NCBI RefSeq assembly: GCF_011320115.1
Contig: NZ_JAANOZ010000007.1
Coordinates: 100,310-164,309, forward strand
Origin: Croceibacterium segetis
GTDB taxonomy: Bacteria > Pseudomonadota > Alphaproteobacteria > Sphingomonadales > Sphingomonadaceae
Direction: 5' to 3'
Length of the DNA stretch: 64,000 bases
Under the pieces are notes generated by a model, which made no database searches, was not told the DNA's origin, and saw only the letters and a program-made list of their open reading frames with translations. The position numbers and the translations under genes were made by a program. This document shows, in pieces, positions 34,465 through 44,509 of the stretch (its first letter is position 1; each line of letters opens with the position of its first letter).

Positions 34465-36021
34465 GTGACGCGCCCCTCGACGCACATCTGGCGCCTCCTC
34501 AAGTGGGGCCGCACGCTGGCGAAGCACGGGGCGCTGCGCGGGATCGAGCACGACCCGAACACCCCGCAACCGGTTAAGCGGCTCACCCGGATTGCCCGTT
34601 TCGGAACGGTCCAGCCGCGCAACCCGGACTACGCGGCGGCGTTCCAGGCGATCGGCCCGGCGGCGATCAAGCTCGGCCAGTCGCTCGCCACGCGGCCCGA
34701 CCTCGTCGGCGAGGAGGCGGCCCGAAACCTGCTGACGCTGCAGGACGATTTGCCGCCGGTGCCGTTCGCGGCGATCCGCGCCGAGATCGCCCGCAGCTTC
34801 GAGGCGCCGGTCGAAGCGCTGTTCTCAGAGATCGACCCGGTGCCGGTGGGCTCCGCCTCGATCGCGCAGGTGCATCGCGCGGTGACCAGCGACGGCAAGC
34901 AGGTGGCGGTCAAAGTGCTGCGCCCCGGCATCCGCGAGCGCTTCGCCCGCGACATCTCGACCTACGAATGGGCGGCGGCGCATCTCGAGGCGCTCGGCGG
35001 CGAGGCGGCGCGGCTGCGCCCGCGGCTGACGATCGCAAACTTCAAGCGCTGGACCAACCGCGAGCTCGACTTGCGCCGCGAAGCCGCCTCCGCCTCCGAG
35101 CTGGCCGAGGGCATGCGCGGGTTCGAAGGCTATTGCATCCCGTCGATCGACTGGGACCGCACCAACGGCAAGGTGATGACCATCGAGTGGATCGACGGCA
35201 TCAAGATCAGCGACACCGAGGCGCTCAAGGCGGCCGGGCACGATCTGCCCGCGCTCGCCAGCCGGCTGGTGCTGGCATTCCTGACCCAGGCGATCAGCGC
35301 CGGGTTCTTCCACGCCGACATGCACCAGGGAAACCTGTTCGTGCGCCCCGACGGGGCGATCGTGGCGATCGACTTCGGGATCATGGGGCGGATCGACCGC
35401 CGCGCGCGGCAATGGCTGGCGGAAATCCTCTACGGCCTGACCACCGGCAACTACCAGCGCGTGGCGGAAATCCATTTCGAGGCGCAATACGTGCCGAGCT
35501 ACCACTCGGTCGACGAGTTCGCGACCGCCCTGCGCGCGGTCGGCGAACCGATGCGCGGCAAGCCGGTAAGCGAGCTCAGCGTAGGGATGATGCTCGACGG
35601 GCTGTTCGCGATCACCCGCGACTTCGACATGCAGACCCAGCCGCACTTGCTGCTGCTGCAGAAGACGATGGTCATGGTCGAAGGCATCGCTACCCAGCTC
35701 CATCCCGAGATCAACATGTGGGACGTCTCGGCACCTTACGTGCGCAGCTGGATTCGCGACGAACTGGGCCCCGAAGCGGCGCTCGCCGACCGGATCCGCA
35801 CCGATGTCCAGACGCTGCTGCGCCTGCCTGCGCTGGTGCGCCGGATCGAAGAGATGTTCCCCCCGCGCGGCGGCGCGCCAGAGCAGCCGCCGCTGCCCGA
35901 GATCCGCCTGATGTGGGACCAGCGAGAGCTGTGGCCGCTGCGCCTGCTCGGTTATGCCGTCGCCGCGCTGGCCGGCGCCGCGCTGGTCTGGGCCGCGCTC
36001 GCGGCGGGGTGGCTCGGCTGA
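34465..36021 (+). CDS. ubiB: Ubiquinone biosynthesis regulatory protein kinase UbiB
   Basis: A 518-residue ABC1/ADCK atypical kinase/ATPase required for quinone biosynthesis. The defining KxGQ motif is AIKLGQSLA (Lys69 to Gln72), with the A-rich-loop-like SASIAQVHRA, the invariant Lys in VAVKVLRPG, HADMHQGN for the catalytic loop and IDFGIMGR for the metal site. Two C-terminal membrane helices follow (GYAVAALAGAALVWAALA). The GTG start lies one base after the ubiE stop. Its stop overlaps the next start (TGATG). Confidence 0.96.
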   Translation: MTRPSTHIWRLLKWGRTLAKHGALRGIEHDPNTPQPVKRLTRIARFGTVQPRNPDYAAAFQAIGPAAIKLGQSLATRPDLVGEEAARNLLTLQDDLPPVPFAAIRAEIARSFEAPVEALFSEIDPVPVGSASIAQVHRAVTSDGKQVAVKVLRPGIRERFARDISTYEWAAAHLEALGGEAARLRPRLTIANFKRWTNRELDLRREAASASELAEGMRGFEGYCIPSIDWDRTNGKVMTIEWIDGIKISDTEALKAAGHDLPALASRLVLAFLTQAISAGFFHADMHQGNLFVRPDGAIVAIDFGIMGRIDRRARQWLAEILYGLTTGNYQRVAEIHFEAQYVPSYHSVDEFATALRAVGEPMRGKPVSELSVGMMLDGLFAITRDFDMQTQPHLLLLQKTMVMVEGIATQLHPEINMWDVSAPYVRSWIRDELGPEAALADRIRTDVQTLLRLPALVRRIEEMFPPRGGAPEQPPLPEIRLMWDQRELWPLRLLGYAVAALAGAALVWAALAAGWLG

Positions 36022-37214
36022 TGAGCAGTGCGGTGACCGACGGCTTGGGCCGTTCGCCGCTGCGCCTTCCCGACCTGGTCGGCCGGTGGAGCGCCCTGCG
36101 GCGGCCATTCCGGCATCTGCCGCGCTGGGCGGCGCTCGCGACCCTTGCGCTGGCCGTCCTCGCCTGCATCTGGGCCGTGCCCGCCGAGCATCGCTACGGC
36201 CATCGCGCGTCGAGCGAGATCCATAAGCGGCTGAGCCGCGGCGACCGGCGCGATTTCGATCTTTACAAGACCATCGATCACCGCGTCGCGGCGGGCGAGA
36301 ACTACTACCACGCCGCGCTCGCCGAGCAGCGCAAGAGCCACTATCCGACGAAGCCGTTCGTCGCCGTGCGGCTTCCGACGCTTGCCTGGGCCACCGTCAT
36401 CGTCGGGCTGACCGGCTGGCGCATCGTGGCGGGTGTGCTGTGGCTGATTACCGTTCTGGGGATGATCTGGTTCACCGCCGGGCGGGTTCACTGGGTCGAG
36501 CGGATCGGCGCGGCGCTTGCCGTCGCGGTTTTCGGCGCGGGCGCCTGGCTGACCGAGGTCGGCCTCAGCCACGAGATCATTGCCGGGCTGTCCCTCTCGG
36601 CCGCGCTGGTGCTGTACCGGCCGTGGCGCTGGTGGCCTTCGTTGCTCCTCGCCGCTTGCGCGCTGGCGATACGCGAGCTGGCGCTGCCGTTCGTGCTGCT
36701 GTGGGCGGCCTTCGCGGCCTCGCAGCGGCGCTGGCGCGAGTTCGCCGGGCTTGCGGCCCTGGTGACGATGTTCGCCGTGGGCCTGGCTCTGCACGCGCAA
36801 ATGGTCGCTGCCTATCGCTTGCCGGGCGATTTGCCGTCGCAGGGCTGGAGCGGACTGCAGGGGCCCGTCCTGGCGCTGTTTGGGCTGATGTCCGTCGCCA
36901 GCCTGGGCAAGCTGCCGGGCTGGCTCGACCTCCCGTTCACGCTGCCGCTCTGGCTCGGGCCGCTGCTGGCGCTGCTGCCCCTGTTTGGCTGGGCGGCGCT
37001 CGGCGGCCGCCGGGGGTTGTTCGCGACACTGTGGTTCGTCGGCTACTTCATGATCGTTTCGATCTTTGCCCGGCGGATGAACTTCTACTGGCTCTCGCTG
37101 GTTCTGCCGGCCTACGGCGCCGGGCTGGCGTTCGTGCCGCGCGCGCTGTGGGACCTCGTCAGTGCCCTTCGCCGACGGCCTCATGCGGCAAGTGCCGGCT
37201 CGCCAGCAGCGTAA
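36021..37214 (+). CDS. Polytopic membrane protein of unknown function, third gene of the ubiE-ubiB operon
   Basis: A 397-residue protein with about ten membrane helices and a long periplasmic loop after the first span (AVPAEHRYGHRASSEIH, then DLYKTIDHRVAAGENYYHAA). An acidic patch in that loop, plus ELALPFVLLWAAF later, recalls GT-C type glycosyltransferases, but I see no diagnostic motif and would not assign one. Its ATG overlaps the ubiB stop. Its last 56 bases overlap the convergent DUF4345-like gene. Confidence 0.75.
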   Translation: MSSAVTDGLGRSPLRLPDLVGRWSALRRPFRHLPRWAALATLALAVLACIWAVPAEHRYGHRASSEIHKRLSRGDRRDFDLYKTIDHRVAAGENYYHAALAEQRKSHYPTKPFVAVRLPTLAWATVIVGLTGWRIVAGVLWLITVLGMIWFTAGRVHWVERIGAALAVAVFGAGAWLTEVGLSHEIIAGLSLSAALVLYRPWRWWPSLLLAACALAIRELALPFVLLWAAFAASQRRWREFAGLAALVTMFAVGLALHAQMVAAYRLPGDLPSQGWSGLQGPVLALFGLMSVASLGKLPGWLDLPFTLPLWLGPLLALLPLFGWAALGGRRGLFATLWFVGYFMIVSIFARRMNFYWLSLVLPAYGAGLAFVPRALWDLVSALRRRPHAASAGSPAA

Positions 37215-37554
37215 CGACGACCGTCGCGCCCTCCACGATCATCGGCAGCCAGAACTGCGGCGTCGCGCCATCGACCACGGCCGTCACCAGCCTGCCGGTG
37301 AAGGCGATGCCGAACAGCGCGGCGGGCACCAGCAGAAGCTCGCCGTTGCGCTTCCAGGCCCCCCAGATCATGCATCCGCCGCCGACGACGAAGAAAGCGG
37401 TCATGTCGGCGCGCATCACCGCGAGGCCGGGAATGCCGTCCGGAAGCAGCGCAAAGCTGGCGCCTGTGCTTTCCGGCTGAAAGAAGAAACCGAGGCCAAT
37501 CAATGTGAAGACGATGCCGCCGATCATGGCGAGCGCGGTGAGCACGAAACGCAT
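37159..37554 (-). CDS. DUF4345-like membrane protein
   Basis: A 131-residue protein with four membrane helices. It shows the family pattern: a first helix (FVLTALAMIGGIVFTLIGLG), PDGIPGLAVMRADMTAFFV, LLLVPAALFGIAFTGRLV and IVEGATVVVTLLA. The start is the ATG at 37554. It overlaps the 3' end of the preceding membrane gene by 56 bp on the opposite strand. The function is unknown. Confidence 0.72.
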   Translation of the reverse strand: MRFVLTALAMIGGIVFTLIGLGFFFQPESTGASFALLPDGIPGLAVMRADMTAFFVVGGGCMIWGAWKRNGELLLVPAALFGIAFTGRLVTAVVDGATPQFWLPMIVEGATVVVTLLASRHLPHEAVGEGH

Positions 37555-37702
37555 GGGGTTCCTCCTCGTTCGGGCGCGACCATGCCCCACCCGGGGCCGC
37601 TAGGCAAAACTTAACCATCGCAAGGCATGTCTGGCCTTGGACGGAGCGCCCGGTTAGGGTGCCTTGAGCTGTTGGTACTGCGGGAGGTTACCTACGGGAA
37701 GC

Positions 37703-39322
37703 ATGGCACAGCCACGCATCCTTCTGGTCGTGGGCGGCGGAATCGCCGCGTACAAGGCCTGCGAGCTCGTCCGCCTGATCAAGAAGGGCGGCGGCGAAGT
37801 GACGTGCGTGCTGACCGAAGGCGGTTCGCAGTTCGTCACGCCGATGAGCCTTGCCGCGCTCTCCGGCAAGCAGGTCTTCTCGAGCCTGTGGGACCTCAAG
37901 GACGAAGCCGAGATCGGCCATATCCAGCTGAGCCGGCAGGCGGACCTTGTGGTCGTCTGCCCCGCCACCGCCGACCTGATGGCCAAGATGGCCGCCGGGA
38001 TCGCCGACGATCTCGGCACCACCCTGATCCTCGCCACCGACAAGCCGGTGCTCGCGGTGCCGGCGATGAACGTGCGGATGTGGGAGCACGAGGCGACCCA
38101 GCGCAACGTCGGCCTGCTCAAGAAAGCCGGCGTTCGGGTGATGCAGCCCGAGGAAGGCGAGATGGCCTGCGGTGAGTTCGGCGCCGGCCGCCTGCCGGAG
38201 CCGGAAATGGTCTGGCTCGAGATTGCCGACACGCTCGGTCTCGATCCCGGCGAGGCAGGGGCGCAGGAGATCGCCGATTACCTCGAGGCGCTCGAGCCTG
38301 AGGAAGAGCCGGAAGAGGAAGAAACCCATTCGCGATTCGGCGGGCTGGGCGACTTGCTCGCCTCGATCATCCCGCGCAGCACGCCGCGGCGCGTCGCCGA
38401 GGACGAGGTGGAGTTCGACGACGCCGCGTTCGCCTCGCTGGTCATCGAGGAGGAGGAAGTGCTCGCCACGCCCGACCTCTCGAGCCCAATTCTCGCCAAG
38501 AAGGGCAGCGCGAAAGCCGCCCCGCCGACCGATGCCGAAGCGCTCAACCACGAGGTCAATCCCAACCAGGTCGCACCCGAGCCGGTCGCCGCCGAGCCTG
38601 TTCCCGTTGCCGAACCCGAAGTAACCGAATCCGCACCCGAACCGGTGTTCATTGCCGATCCCGCGAACGACCCGAAGAAGGGGCCGCTCAAGGGCAAGCA
38701 TGTGATTGTCACCGCCGGGCCGACTTACGAGCCGCTCGACCCGGTGCGCTACATCGCCAACCGCTCCAGCGGGAAACAGGGTTTCGCGATTGCCGCCGCC
38801 GCCGCCGCCGCGGGCGCGAAAGTGACGCTGGTTTCCGGTCCGGTGCATCTCGAGACGCCGCGCGGGGTCAAGCGGATCGACGTCGAAAGCGCCGAGCAGA
38901 TGGCCAAGGCCGTGAAGAGCGCCTTGCCGGCCGATGTCGCGGTGCTCGTCGCCGCGGTGGCCGACTGGCGCACCCGCGACTACCTGCCCTACAAGCTCAA
39001 GAAGCGCGGTGACGCGCCGCCCGCGCTGCTGCTGACCGAGAATCCCGACATCCTGGTGAACGTCGCCGGCGACAAGAAGCGGCCCAAGCTGGTGATCGGC
39101 TTCGCCGCCGAGACCGACGATCTGCTCGCGAACGCGCGCAAGAAGCGTAAGAACAAGGGCGCCGACTGGATCATCGCCAACGACGTTTCCGGCGACGTGA
39201 TGGGCGGGGCCGACAACCAGGTCACGCTGGTGAGGGAAATCGGCGAGGAGACCTGGGAGCCGATGAGCAAGATCGACGTCGCCAAGCAACTGGTCGAACG
39301 GATCGTCGATGAGCTCAAGTGA
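37703..39322 (+). CDS. coaBC: Bifunctional phosphopantothenoylcysteine decarboxylase/synthetase with a long acidic linker
   Basis: Two coenzyme A steps in one 539-residue protein. The N-terminal CoaC flavoprotein domain (1-185) has the catalytic His73 (GHIQLS), PAMN at 120-123 and Cys156 in [11 protein letters not shown]. The C-terminal CoaB domain starts near 331 ([20 protein letters not shown]) with [10 protein letters not shown]. Between them, about residues 186-330, lies a linker rich in Glu, Pro and Ala ([10 protein letters not shown] and [15 protein letters not shown]) that is absent from enzymes of about 400 residues. ATG at 37703. dut overlaps its end by 14 bp. Confidence 0.95.
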   Translation: MAQPRILLVVGGGIAAYKACELVRLIKKGGGEVTCVLTEGGSQFVTPMSLAALSGKQVFSSLWDLKDEAEIGHIQLSRQADLVVVCPATADLMAKMAAGIADDLGTTLILATDKPVLAVPAMNVRMWEHEATQRNVGLLKKAGVRVMQPEEGEMACGEFGAGRLPEPEMVWLEIADTLGLDPGEAGAQEIADYLEALEPEEEPEEEETHSRFGGLGDLLASIIPRSTPRRVAEDEVEFDDAAFASLVIEEEEVLATPDLSSPILAKKGSAKAAPPTDAEALNHEVNPNQVAPEPVAAEPVPVAEPEVTESAPEPVFIADPANDPKKGPLKGKHVIVTAGPTYEPLDPVRYIANRSSGKQGFAIAAAAAAAGAKVTLVSGPVHLETPRGVKRIDVESAEQMAKAVKSALPADVAVLVAAVADWRTRDYLPYKLKKRGDAPPALLLTENPDILVNVAGDKKRPKLVIGFAAETDDLLANARKKRKNKGADWIIANDVSGDVMGGADNQVTLVREIGEETWEPMSKIDVAKQLVERIVDELK

Positions 39323-39773
39323 ACGTGTGACGGTCCAGGTTACGCGGCTGCCGCACGGCGAAGGGCTCGAGCTGCCGCGCTACGCCACCGACGGGGCTGC
39401 CGGGATGGACGTGCTCTCGGCCGAGGACTTCACGCTCGCACCCGGCGCCCGTCACGCGGTGGCCACCGGGTTGGCCGTGGCGATCCCGCCGGGCTACGAG
39501 ATCCAGGTGCGTCCGCGCTCGGGGCTCGCGCTCAAGCACGGCATCAGCGTGCCCAACACGCCGGGCACGATCGATTCCGACTATCGCGGCGAGCTCAAGG
39601 TGATCCTGATCAATCACGGCAGCGAACCGTTCGCGATCCATCGCGGCGATCGCGTGGCCCAGCTGATCCTCGCGCCGGTTACGCTCGCCAAGTGGTCCGA
39701 AGTCGCCGAACTGGACGAGACCGTGCGGGGTGCCGGCGGCTTCGGCTCGACCGGCGGGCATCGGGCGCTTTAG
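39309..39773 (+). CDS. dut: dUTP diphosphatase
   Basis: Hydrolyses dUTP to dUMP, keeping uracil out of DNA and feeding dTMP synthesis. It is a 154-residue trimeric dUTPase: motif 1 AAGMDVLSA, motif 2 [11 protein letters not shown], motif 3 [13 protein letters not shown], motif 4 RGDRVAQLI and the C-terminal motif 5 GAGGFGSTG. It overlaps coaBC by 14 bp in another frame, so it is translationally coupled. Confidence 0.97.
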   Translation: MSSSERVTVQVTRLPHGEGLELPRYATDGAAGMDVLSAEDFTLAPGARHAVATGLAVAIPPGYEIQVRPRSGLALKHGISVPNTPGTIDSDYRGELKVILINHGSEPFAIHRGDRVAQLILAPVTLAKWSEVAELDETVRGAGGFGSTGGHRAL

Positions 39774-39781
39774 CCAATCAT

Positions 39782-40657
39782 CTACCAGTCGTGGATCACG
39801 AAGATCGCCCCCGTTCGGAAGAGGGCGCTGACTGGATTGCCGTTCGAATCGGTCGCGGGCTGGAAGCGAGCTGTCTGTTCCAGAGCCGAACATGAATCCT
39901 CGCCGAAGCGGCTGGCCCAGGTCGCCATCTGTACCACGCAATCGCGGGCGCGGCCCTTGGCGTCGACGGTCATCCGCAGCTCGACCAGCCCGCTGATCCG
40001 ATTGAGCAGCAGGTTTTCAGGGTACTTCATGTGCCAAACGGTTTCCTTGGCGTGGAGCAGCTCGGGGCCCTTGATCGGCGTGGCGGTCGGCGACGCGGCG
40101 CGAATCCATTTGTCTTCGAGCGCCTGTGCGCAGGCATCGAGACGCTCGTATTCGCCGGCCATCGGTCCGAGCTGAAGCGACAGCGGCTCCATGTCCTCCA
40201 TGTCGAACGTCAGGGTTTCGGCGGAGCCATCGATCCGCACCACGGTTCCGGCCTTGAACCCTGTGTAGTTGTAGATCATGCCGGTCATCATCAGCGGACG
40301 CGGCAAGGCTGCAGCGAATACCGCCATCGGAATTTCTCCCGATTTTCCGATCAGTGCAAAGGTGTCCTGCTCATCGGTTCCACCAAGGGTGATCCGGGCG
40401 AATTCGGCCCGCTGCGGGCGGAGCGGCAGGCCCGGACCCCGCAAGATCACGTGATAAGGGGTCGCGGAGCCGAACGACTGAATGAACACATCCATCTTCT
40501 GTGCGCCGCTTCCGAAGCTGCGCGAGAGGAAGCAATTTTCGGAGGCCTGCCCGAGTTTCCAGGGGTCCGCCGGCGCTTGCGCCCAGGAGGCGAGCGACAG
40601 GCTCGCCAGGATCGCCGCCGCGGCGGTGGCCGCCATCGATCTTGCCAGATTGCCCAT
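39782..40657 (-). CDS. Secreted protein with a C-terminal TonB-like domain
   Basis: A 291-residue protein with a signal peptide (ILASLSLASWAQA). The N-terminal 180 residues are mostly beta and not recognised. The C-terminal domain (GLVELRMTVDAKGRARDCVV, then CSALEQTARFQPATDSNGNP) is the TonB C-terminal fold found in sphingomonad energy transducer TonB proteins, but the membrane anchor and Pro-rich spacer of a real TonB are missing. It probably binds peptidoglycan or partner proteins in the periplasm. The start is the ATG at 40657. Confidence 0.75.
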   Translation of the reverse strand: MGNLARSMAATAAAAILASLSLASWAQAPADPWKLGQASENCFLSRSFGSGAQKMDVFIQSFGSATPYHVILRGPGLPLRPQRAEFARITLGGTDEQDTFALIGKSGEIPMAVFAAALPRPLMMTGMIYNYTGFKAGTVVRIDGSAETLTFDMEDMEPLSLQLGPMAGEYERLDACAQALEDKWIRAASPTATPIKGPELLHAKETVWHMKYPENLLLNRISGLVELRMTVDAKGRARDCVVQMATWASRFGEDSCSALEQTARFQPATDSNGNPVSALFRTGAIFVIHDW

Positions 40658-40775
40658 GTGCGACTCCCCTCGGGCAAGATGACCCATGAGGGAGGGCCGC
40701 ACAAGGTCTTCGCTGGAAACAAGAAAGGCGAGCCCGCAATGGGCCCGCCCTTCTCGCTCAACGCTTGTCGCGGTG

Positions 40776-41480
40776 TCAGTTGGTCCGTTTCACCGGCTGC
40801 CGCTCCGGGGCGACCGAGATGCGCACGGTCTCGCCCGAATCACCGGGGAAATCGGTGAACATCGCTTCGACCAGGTTGGGCACCAGGTACTGCAGGCGGT
40901 TCGAAGTCGAAACGGCCTGCGCCTTGCCTTCGAACAGCCGGGCGTTGTCCGCCGCGCGATCGATCTTCAGGTCGATGCCGCTGGTGTAGACGGTATAACT
41001 CTCGACGTCGGGACCGCCGAAGAACGGATCGTACCAGCCATAGCCCCACGGGCTGTAAGGCACGTAGCCGATGCGGGTGTGGCCGTGGCGGCCGCGGTAG
41101 ACCACCGGATAGCTGTACCACGGGCTGTAGAACGGATCGCGGTAGCCGAAGCCGGGGGTTGTCGTGACCCGCTCACGCCCGCGGTCGACGCCATAGTCGA
41201 AGCGCACGAGCAGGGTCGCCTGCTTCGGATCGTTGACGGGCTGGTAGCCGAGCGCGGCCATGTGGTCGGCCACGAAGTGCGCATACTGCTGGAACTCGAG
41301 CGAGCCGGCGAGCGCCGGGTCGTCGGGCACCACCGTGAAGGTCTGCCCGGCCGGGGCCGGCAGCTGGCTGGCGAAGTGCGAAACGTCGGCGCGAAATGCC
41401 GAGGTGCAGGCGGCGAGGCCGGCCAGCGCCGCGGTGACCAGCGCGAGCTTGAGGCCGCGCCCGATTGTCATGATGCTCAT
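40776..41480 (-). CDS. DUF4136 lipoprotein (third of three)
   Basis: A 234-residue lipoprotein with lipobox LAGLAAC (Cys at about 25) and the DUF4136 body: FADVSHFASQLP-like start, HMAALGYQPVNDPKQATLLVRFDYGV, and a Tyr/Gly/Pro-rich middle (GYRDPFYSPWYSYP, YSPWGYGWYDPFFGG). The C-terminal end is EAMFTDFPGDSGETVRIS, sharing the FPG..GET signature with the proteins at 9401-10731. The ATG at 41480 and the ATG three codons later are both possible. It is well separated from its paralogues. Confidence 0.82.
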   Translation of the reverse strand: MSIMTIGRGLKLALVTAALAGLAACTSAFRADVSHFASQLPAPAGQTFTVVPDDPALAGSLEFQQYAHFVADHMAALGYQPVNDPKQATLLVRFDYGVDRGRERVTTTPGFGYRDPFYSPWYSYPVVYRGRHGHTRIGYVPYSPWGYGWYDPFFGGPDVESYTVYTSGIDLKIDRAADNARLFEGKAQAVSTSNRLQYLVPNLVEAMFTDFPGDSGETVRISVAPERQPVKRTN

Positions 41481-41679
41481 CTCGAATCTGTCTCCGAAAC
41501 CCAGGTGCGCCGCGCGGGTGCACCTTCAAGAGCGCGCGCGAGGCTGTGAACGATAGAACGTGTCATAAAGCCGCCGGGCTGAATAGCGCTTGAACGCAAA
41601 CGCGCAGAAAAGCGTGGTTTTTCAGGGTTATCAAGCTTGGGATGCCGGTCCGAATCGAGCATTTGCTCTCGCCGCGCGA

Positions 41680-43206
41680 TCAGCGTTTCAGCCGATAGCT
41701 GACGAAGGCGATCGATTTCCCGTCGGGCGACCAGCTCGGCACGTTGAGCGTCCCCTGTCCGCCGAACAGCCGGGTGAGGATCTCGGGCGGGGCGCTGCCG
41801 TCGGCCGGCATCAGCCTGATCTGCACGTCGCTACGGTTCGGCGGATGATCGGGCAGCGCCACGTCGTCGCCGAACGAGATATAGGCGATCCACTTCCCGT
41901 CGGGCGACAGATGGGCAAACCAGTCGCGCCGCGCCGGGTCGCGGGTCAGCTGCACCGGATCGCCGCCGTCGGCCCGCGCGCGCCACAGCGCCATTGCGCC
42001 CGAGCGGGTCGAGTTGAAGTAGAGGTATCGGCCGTCGGGCGAGTACTCGGGGCCGTCGTCGACGCCGGGGCCGACGATGAGCGGCGTGGGCGCGCCTCCG
42101 GCCAAGGCGTGGGTCCAGATGTCGTAGCTGCCGTCGCCGGCGCCGACGCGGACATAGGCCAGCGTCGCGCCGTCGGGCGACCAGCCGTGCCAGTACGAGC
42201 GCGCCTGCGGATCGTCGACCAGCGTGCGAACCGGCGCGGACCCGTCGAGGGTGACGACGTGGATGCGGCTGAGGTTGTCGGGCTCGATCTGGTCGGAGAT
42301 CGCCAGCAGCCTGCCGTCGGGCGAGAGGCCGTGGTCGTTGTTGTTGTCGAGATAGCGCCCGGTGTCGATCTGCACCGGCTCACCTCCCTCGACCGGAATG
42401 CGCCAGATACGGCCGCCGGCGTTGTAGATCAGTGTCTTGCCGTCCCGGCTCCAGTTCGGCGCCTCGATCTTGCCGTCGAACTGGCGCACGACCCGGCGCG
42501 AGCGAACGCCGCCGACTTCGATCACCTCCAGGCTCGCCTCGACTTGCGCGGCGTAGCCGGTGTCGGGCACATAGGCGAGCTTCGGAACGGTCAGCTCGAC
42601 ATGCGAGAACCGGGCCGTCTCGGTGACCGCGTTGTTGTGCGCCGAGAGGGCCAGCCCGACCAGGTACGGCGCCTGGAACGGAATGCGGAAGCTGCCGCCG
42701 GCGTGATGAAGCACCCCGTCGGGCCCGGCGACCGAGAAATAGACGAAGTCTCCCTCGCGCTCGAGCCGCACGCGGCTGGGGTGGGCTACGGCCGAGACGA
42801 TCTGCCGTGTCGGCCCGTCCTGCACTTCCCGGTACTGGAGCGCGACCAGGCCGTCGCCGTGGAGCATGACGTCGGCATAAGGCGAGCCGGGGGTGAGGTT
42901 CTGGCGGATCATCAGCCCCGCCTTGCGGTGCGGGTCGCTCCCGGCGCCCTCGAAGGCGATGTCGGCGGCGATGTGCAGGTCGCCCGAACGCTCGGTCCAG
43001 GCGTAGTGGAAGGCATCCGCACGATCCCAGATGTTGGCGCCGCTGGCGCTGACCCGGTAGGCGTCGCCGGCGAATGTGACCCGCCCCGGCGTAGAAACCG
43101 CGCCGACGTCGCGGTGGTCGGCGAACTGTCCGACCGGCTCAGCCAGCGCCGCCCCCGCCCACAGCGAGACCAGTGCCGTCATAATGATTGCCTTGCGCAT
43201 CTCCAT
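41680..43206 (-). CDS. Secreted TolB-like (PD40) beta-propeller protein with an N-terminal jelly-roll domain
   Basis: A 508-residue protein with a signal peptide (ALVSLWAGAALA). The first 200 residues (WDRADAFHYAWTERSGDL, KAGLMIRQNLTPGSPYADVM) match the DUF1349/LamG-like carbohydrate-binding fold. After that, six TolB/PD40 blades with the repeated PNWSRDGK, GLSPDGRLLA, GWSPDGATLA, EYSPDGRYL, HLSPDGKWI and SWSPDGKS. It may be a periplasmic glycan- or peptide-binding protein; no catalytic site is visible. Confidence 0.83.
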   Translation of the reverse strand: MEMRKAIIMTALVSLWAGAALAEPVGQFADHRDVGAVSTPGRVTFAGDAYRVSASGANIWDRADAFHYAWTERSGDLHIAADIAFEGAGSDPHRKAGLMIRQNLTPGSPYADVMLHGDGLVALQYREVQDGPTRQIVSAVAHPSRVRLEREGDFVYFSVAGPDGVLHHAGGSFRIPFQAPYLVGLALSAHNNAVTETARFSHVELTVPKLAYVPDTGYAAQVEASLEVIEVGGVRSRRVVRQFDGKIEAPNWSRDGKTLIYNAGGRIWRIPVEGGEPVQIDTGRYLDNNNDHGLSPDGRLLAISDQIEPDNLSRIHVVTLDGSAPVRTLVDDPQARSYWHGWSPDGATLAYVRVGAGDGSYDIWTHALAGGAPTPLIVGPGVDDGPEYSPDGRYLYFNSTRSGAMALWRARADGGDPVQLTRDPARRDWFAHLSPDGKWIAYISFGDDVALPDHPPNRSDVQIRLMPADGSAPPEILTRLFGGQGTLNVPSWSPDGKSIAFVSYRLKR

Positions 43207-43257
43207 CCCCCGATTCCGGGGAATGATAGCGCTAACAATGCGCCCGCGCGAGTCTCC

Positions 43258-44319
43258 TCAGGGGCGAACTAGGCCGAGGGCGTTGTAGGCTGCCGAAAGC
43301 GTCGGCGCGGCCCATTCGCGTGCCTTGCTGGCGCCGCGGACGAGGATCGCGTCGAGCGATTCGCGGTCGTGCCGCAGCTCGTTGAAGCGCGTGGCGATCG
43401 GGGCGAGGACCTCGACCATCAGCTCGCCGAGCGCCGGCTTGAAGGCGCCGAAGCCCTGGCCGCCATGCTCGCCCAGCACCGCCTCGACCGACTGGCCGGC
43501 GAGGGCGGCGTAGATCGTCACGAGATTGAGCGCCTCGGGCCGGCCGTCGAGGCCCGCGGCCTCGCTCGGCAACGGTTCGGGGTCGGTCTTGGCCTTCCTG
43601 ACCTTGCGCATGATCTCGTCGGCGTCGTCGCTGAGGTTGATCCGGCTCATCTCGGAAGGGTCGGACTTGCTCATCTTCGCGGTGCCGTCGCGCAGGCTCA
43701 TGATCCGCGCCGCGCCGGGCGGGATGATCGGCTCGGGCAGGGTGAAGACCGGCGAATCTTCGCTGGCGAAGTCGTTGTTGAACTTCTGGGCGATATCGCG
43801 CGCCAGCTCGAGGTGCTGCTTCTGGTCCTCGCCGACCGGCACATGGGTCGCCTGGTAGAGCAGCACGTCGGCGGCCTGCAGCACCGGGTAGGAGAACAGC
43901 GCGACGCTTTGCCCTTCGCGGTTCTTGCCCGCCTTGTCCTTCCACTGCGTCATGCGGCCCAACCAACCCATCCGCGCGGTGCCGCTCAGGAGCCATTGCA
44001 GCTCGGCGTGCGCTGGGACTTGCGCCTGGTTGAACAGCACCGAGCGCCTGGGGTCGATGCCGCAGGCGACCAGCGCCGCGGTCATCTCGAGCGTCGCCGC
44101 CTTCAGTTCGGCGGGAACGTGCGGCTGGCTGATCGCGTGGAGGTCGGCGAGAAAGAACAGGCATTCGTTGAGCTTCTTGGCTGCGCTACCGCCTTCGGCC
44201 GCTTGAGCGCGATTGGCTTCCTCCATCTCGTCCTGCATCCGCACCCAGTTGCGGATCGCGCCGAGATAATTGCCGAGGTGGAGGTTGCCGGTGGGCTGGA
44301 TGCCGGAAACGACGCGCAT
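43258..44319 (-). CDS. trpS: Tryptophanyl-tRNA synthetase
   Basis: A 353-residue class I synthetase. HIGH motif as NLHLGNYLG, the KMSKS motif in [11 protein letters not shown], the tryptophan-binding [19 protein letters not shown] region (shown in parts) and an alphaproteobacterial insert near residues 25-47 ([17 protein letters not shown]). No attenuator or T-box-like leader was seen in the 190-bp spacer upstream (44320-44509), which also holds no gene. It is downstream of murJ and secB in the same direction. Confidence 0.96.
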   Translation of the reverse strand: MRVVSGIQPTGNLHLGNYLGAIRNWVRMQDEMEEANRAQAAEGGSAAKKLNECLFFLADLHAISQPHVPAELKAATLEMTAALVACGIDPRRSVLFNQAQVPAHAELQWLLSGTARMGWLGRMTQWKDKAGKNREGQSVALFSYPVLQAADVLLYQATHVPVGEDQKQHLELARDIAQKFNNDFASEDSPVFTLPEPIIPPGAARIMSLRDGTAKMSKSDPSEMSRINLSDDADEIMRKVRKAKTDPEPLPSEAAGLDGRPEALNLVTIYAALAGQSVEAVLGEHGGQGFGAFKPALGELMVEVLAPIATRFNELRHDRESLDAILVRGASKAREWAAPTLSAAYNALGLVRP

Positions 44320-44509
44320 GGTGAGGGCCTTTACGTGAATTGGATCAAGGATGGCAGCCCGTTGGCCCGGGCCGAGGGCGCTAGTTCAAGCGCTCCGACG
44401 CCATCGCCAGGCCGCCCGGCTGCCAGCCGCAAGGCGGCGCAACGCTGTCCGTTCGAGGGCGGTCCGGTCCATGTCGCGCCCATATCACAAAGGGCGGGCT
44501 GCGAAACCC

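Noticed and set aside
44320..44509. Possible tRNA or leader RNA upstream of trpS
   Set aside because: No cloverleaf, no T-loop consensus and no Trp-rich leader peptide was found.
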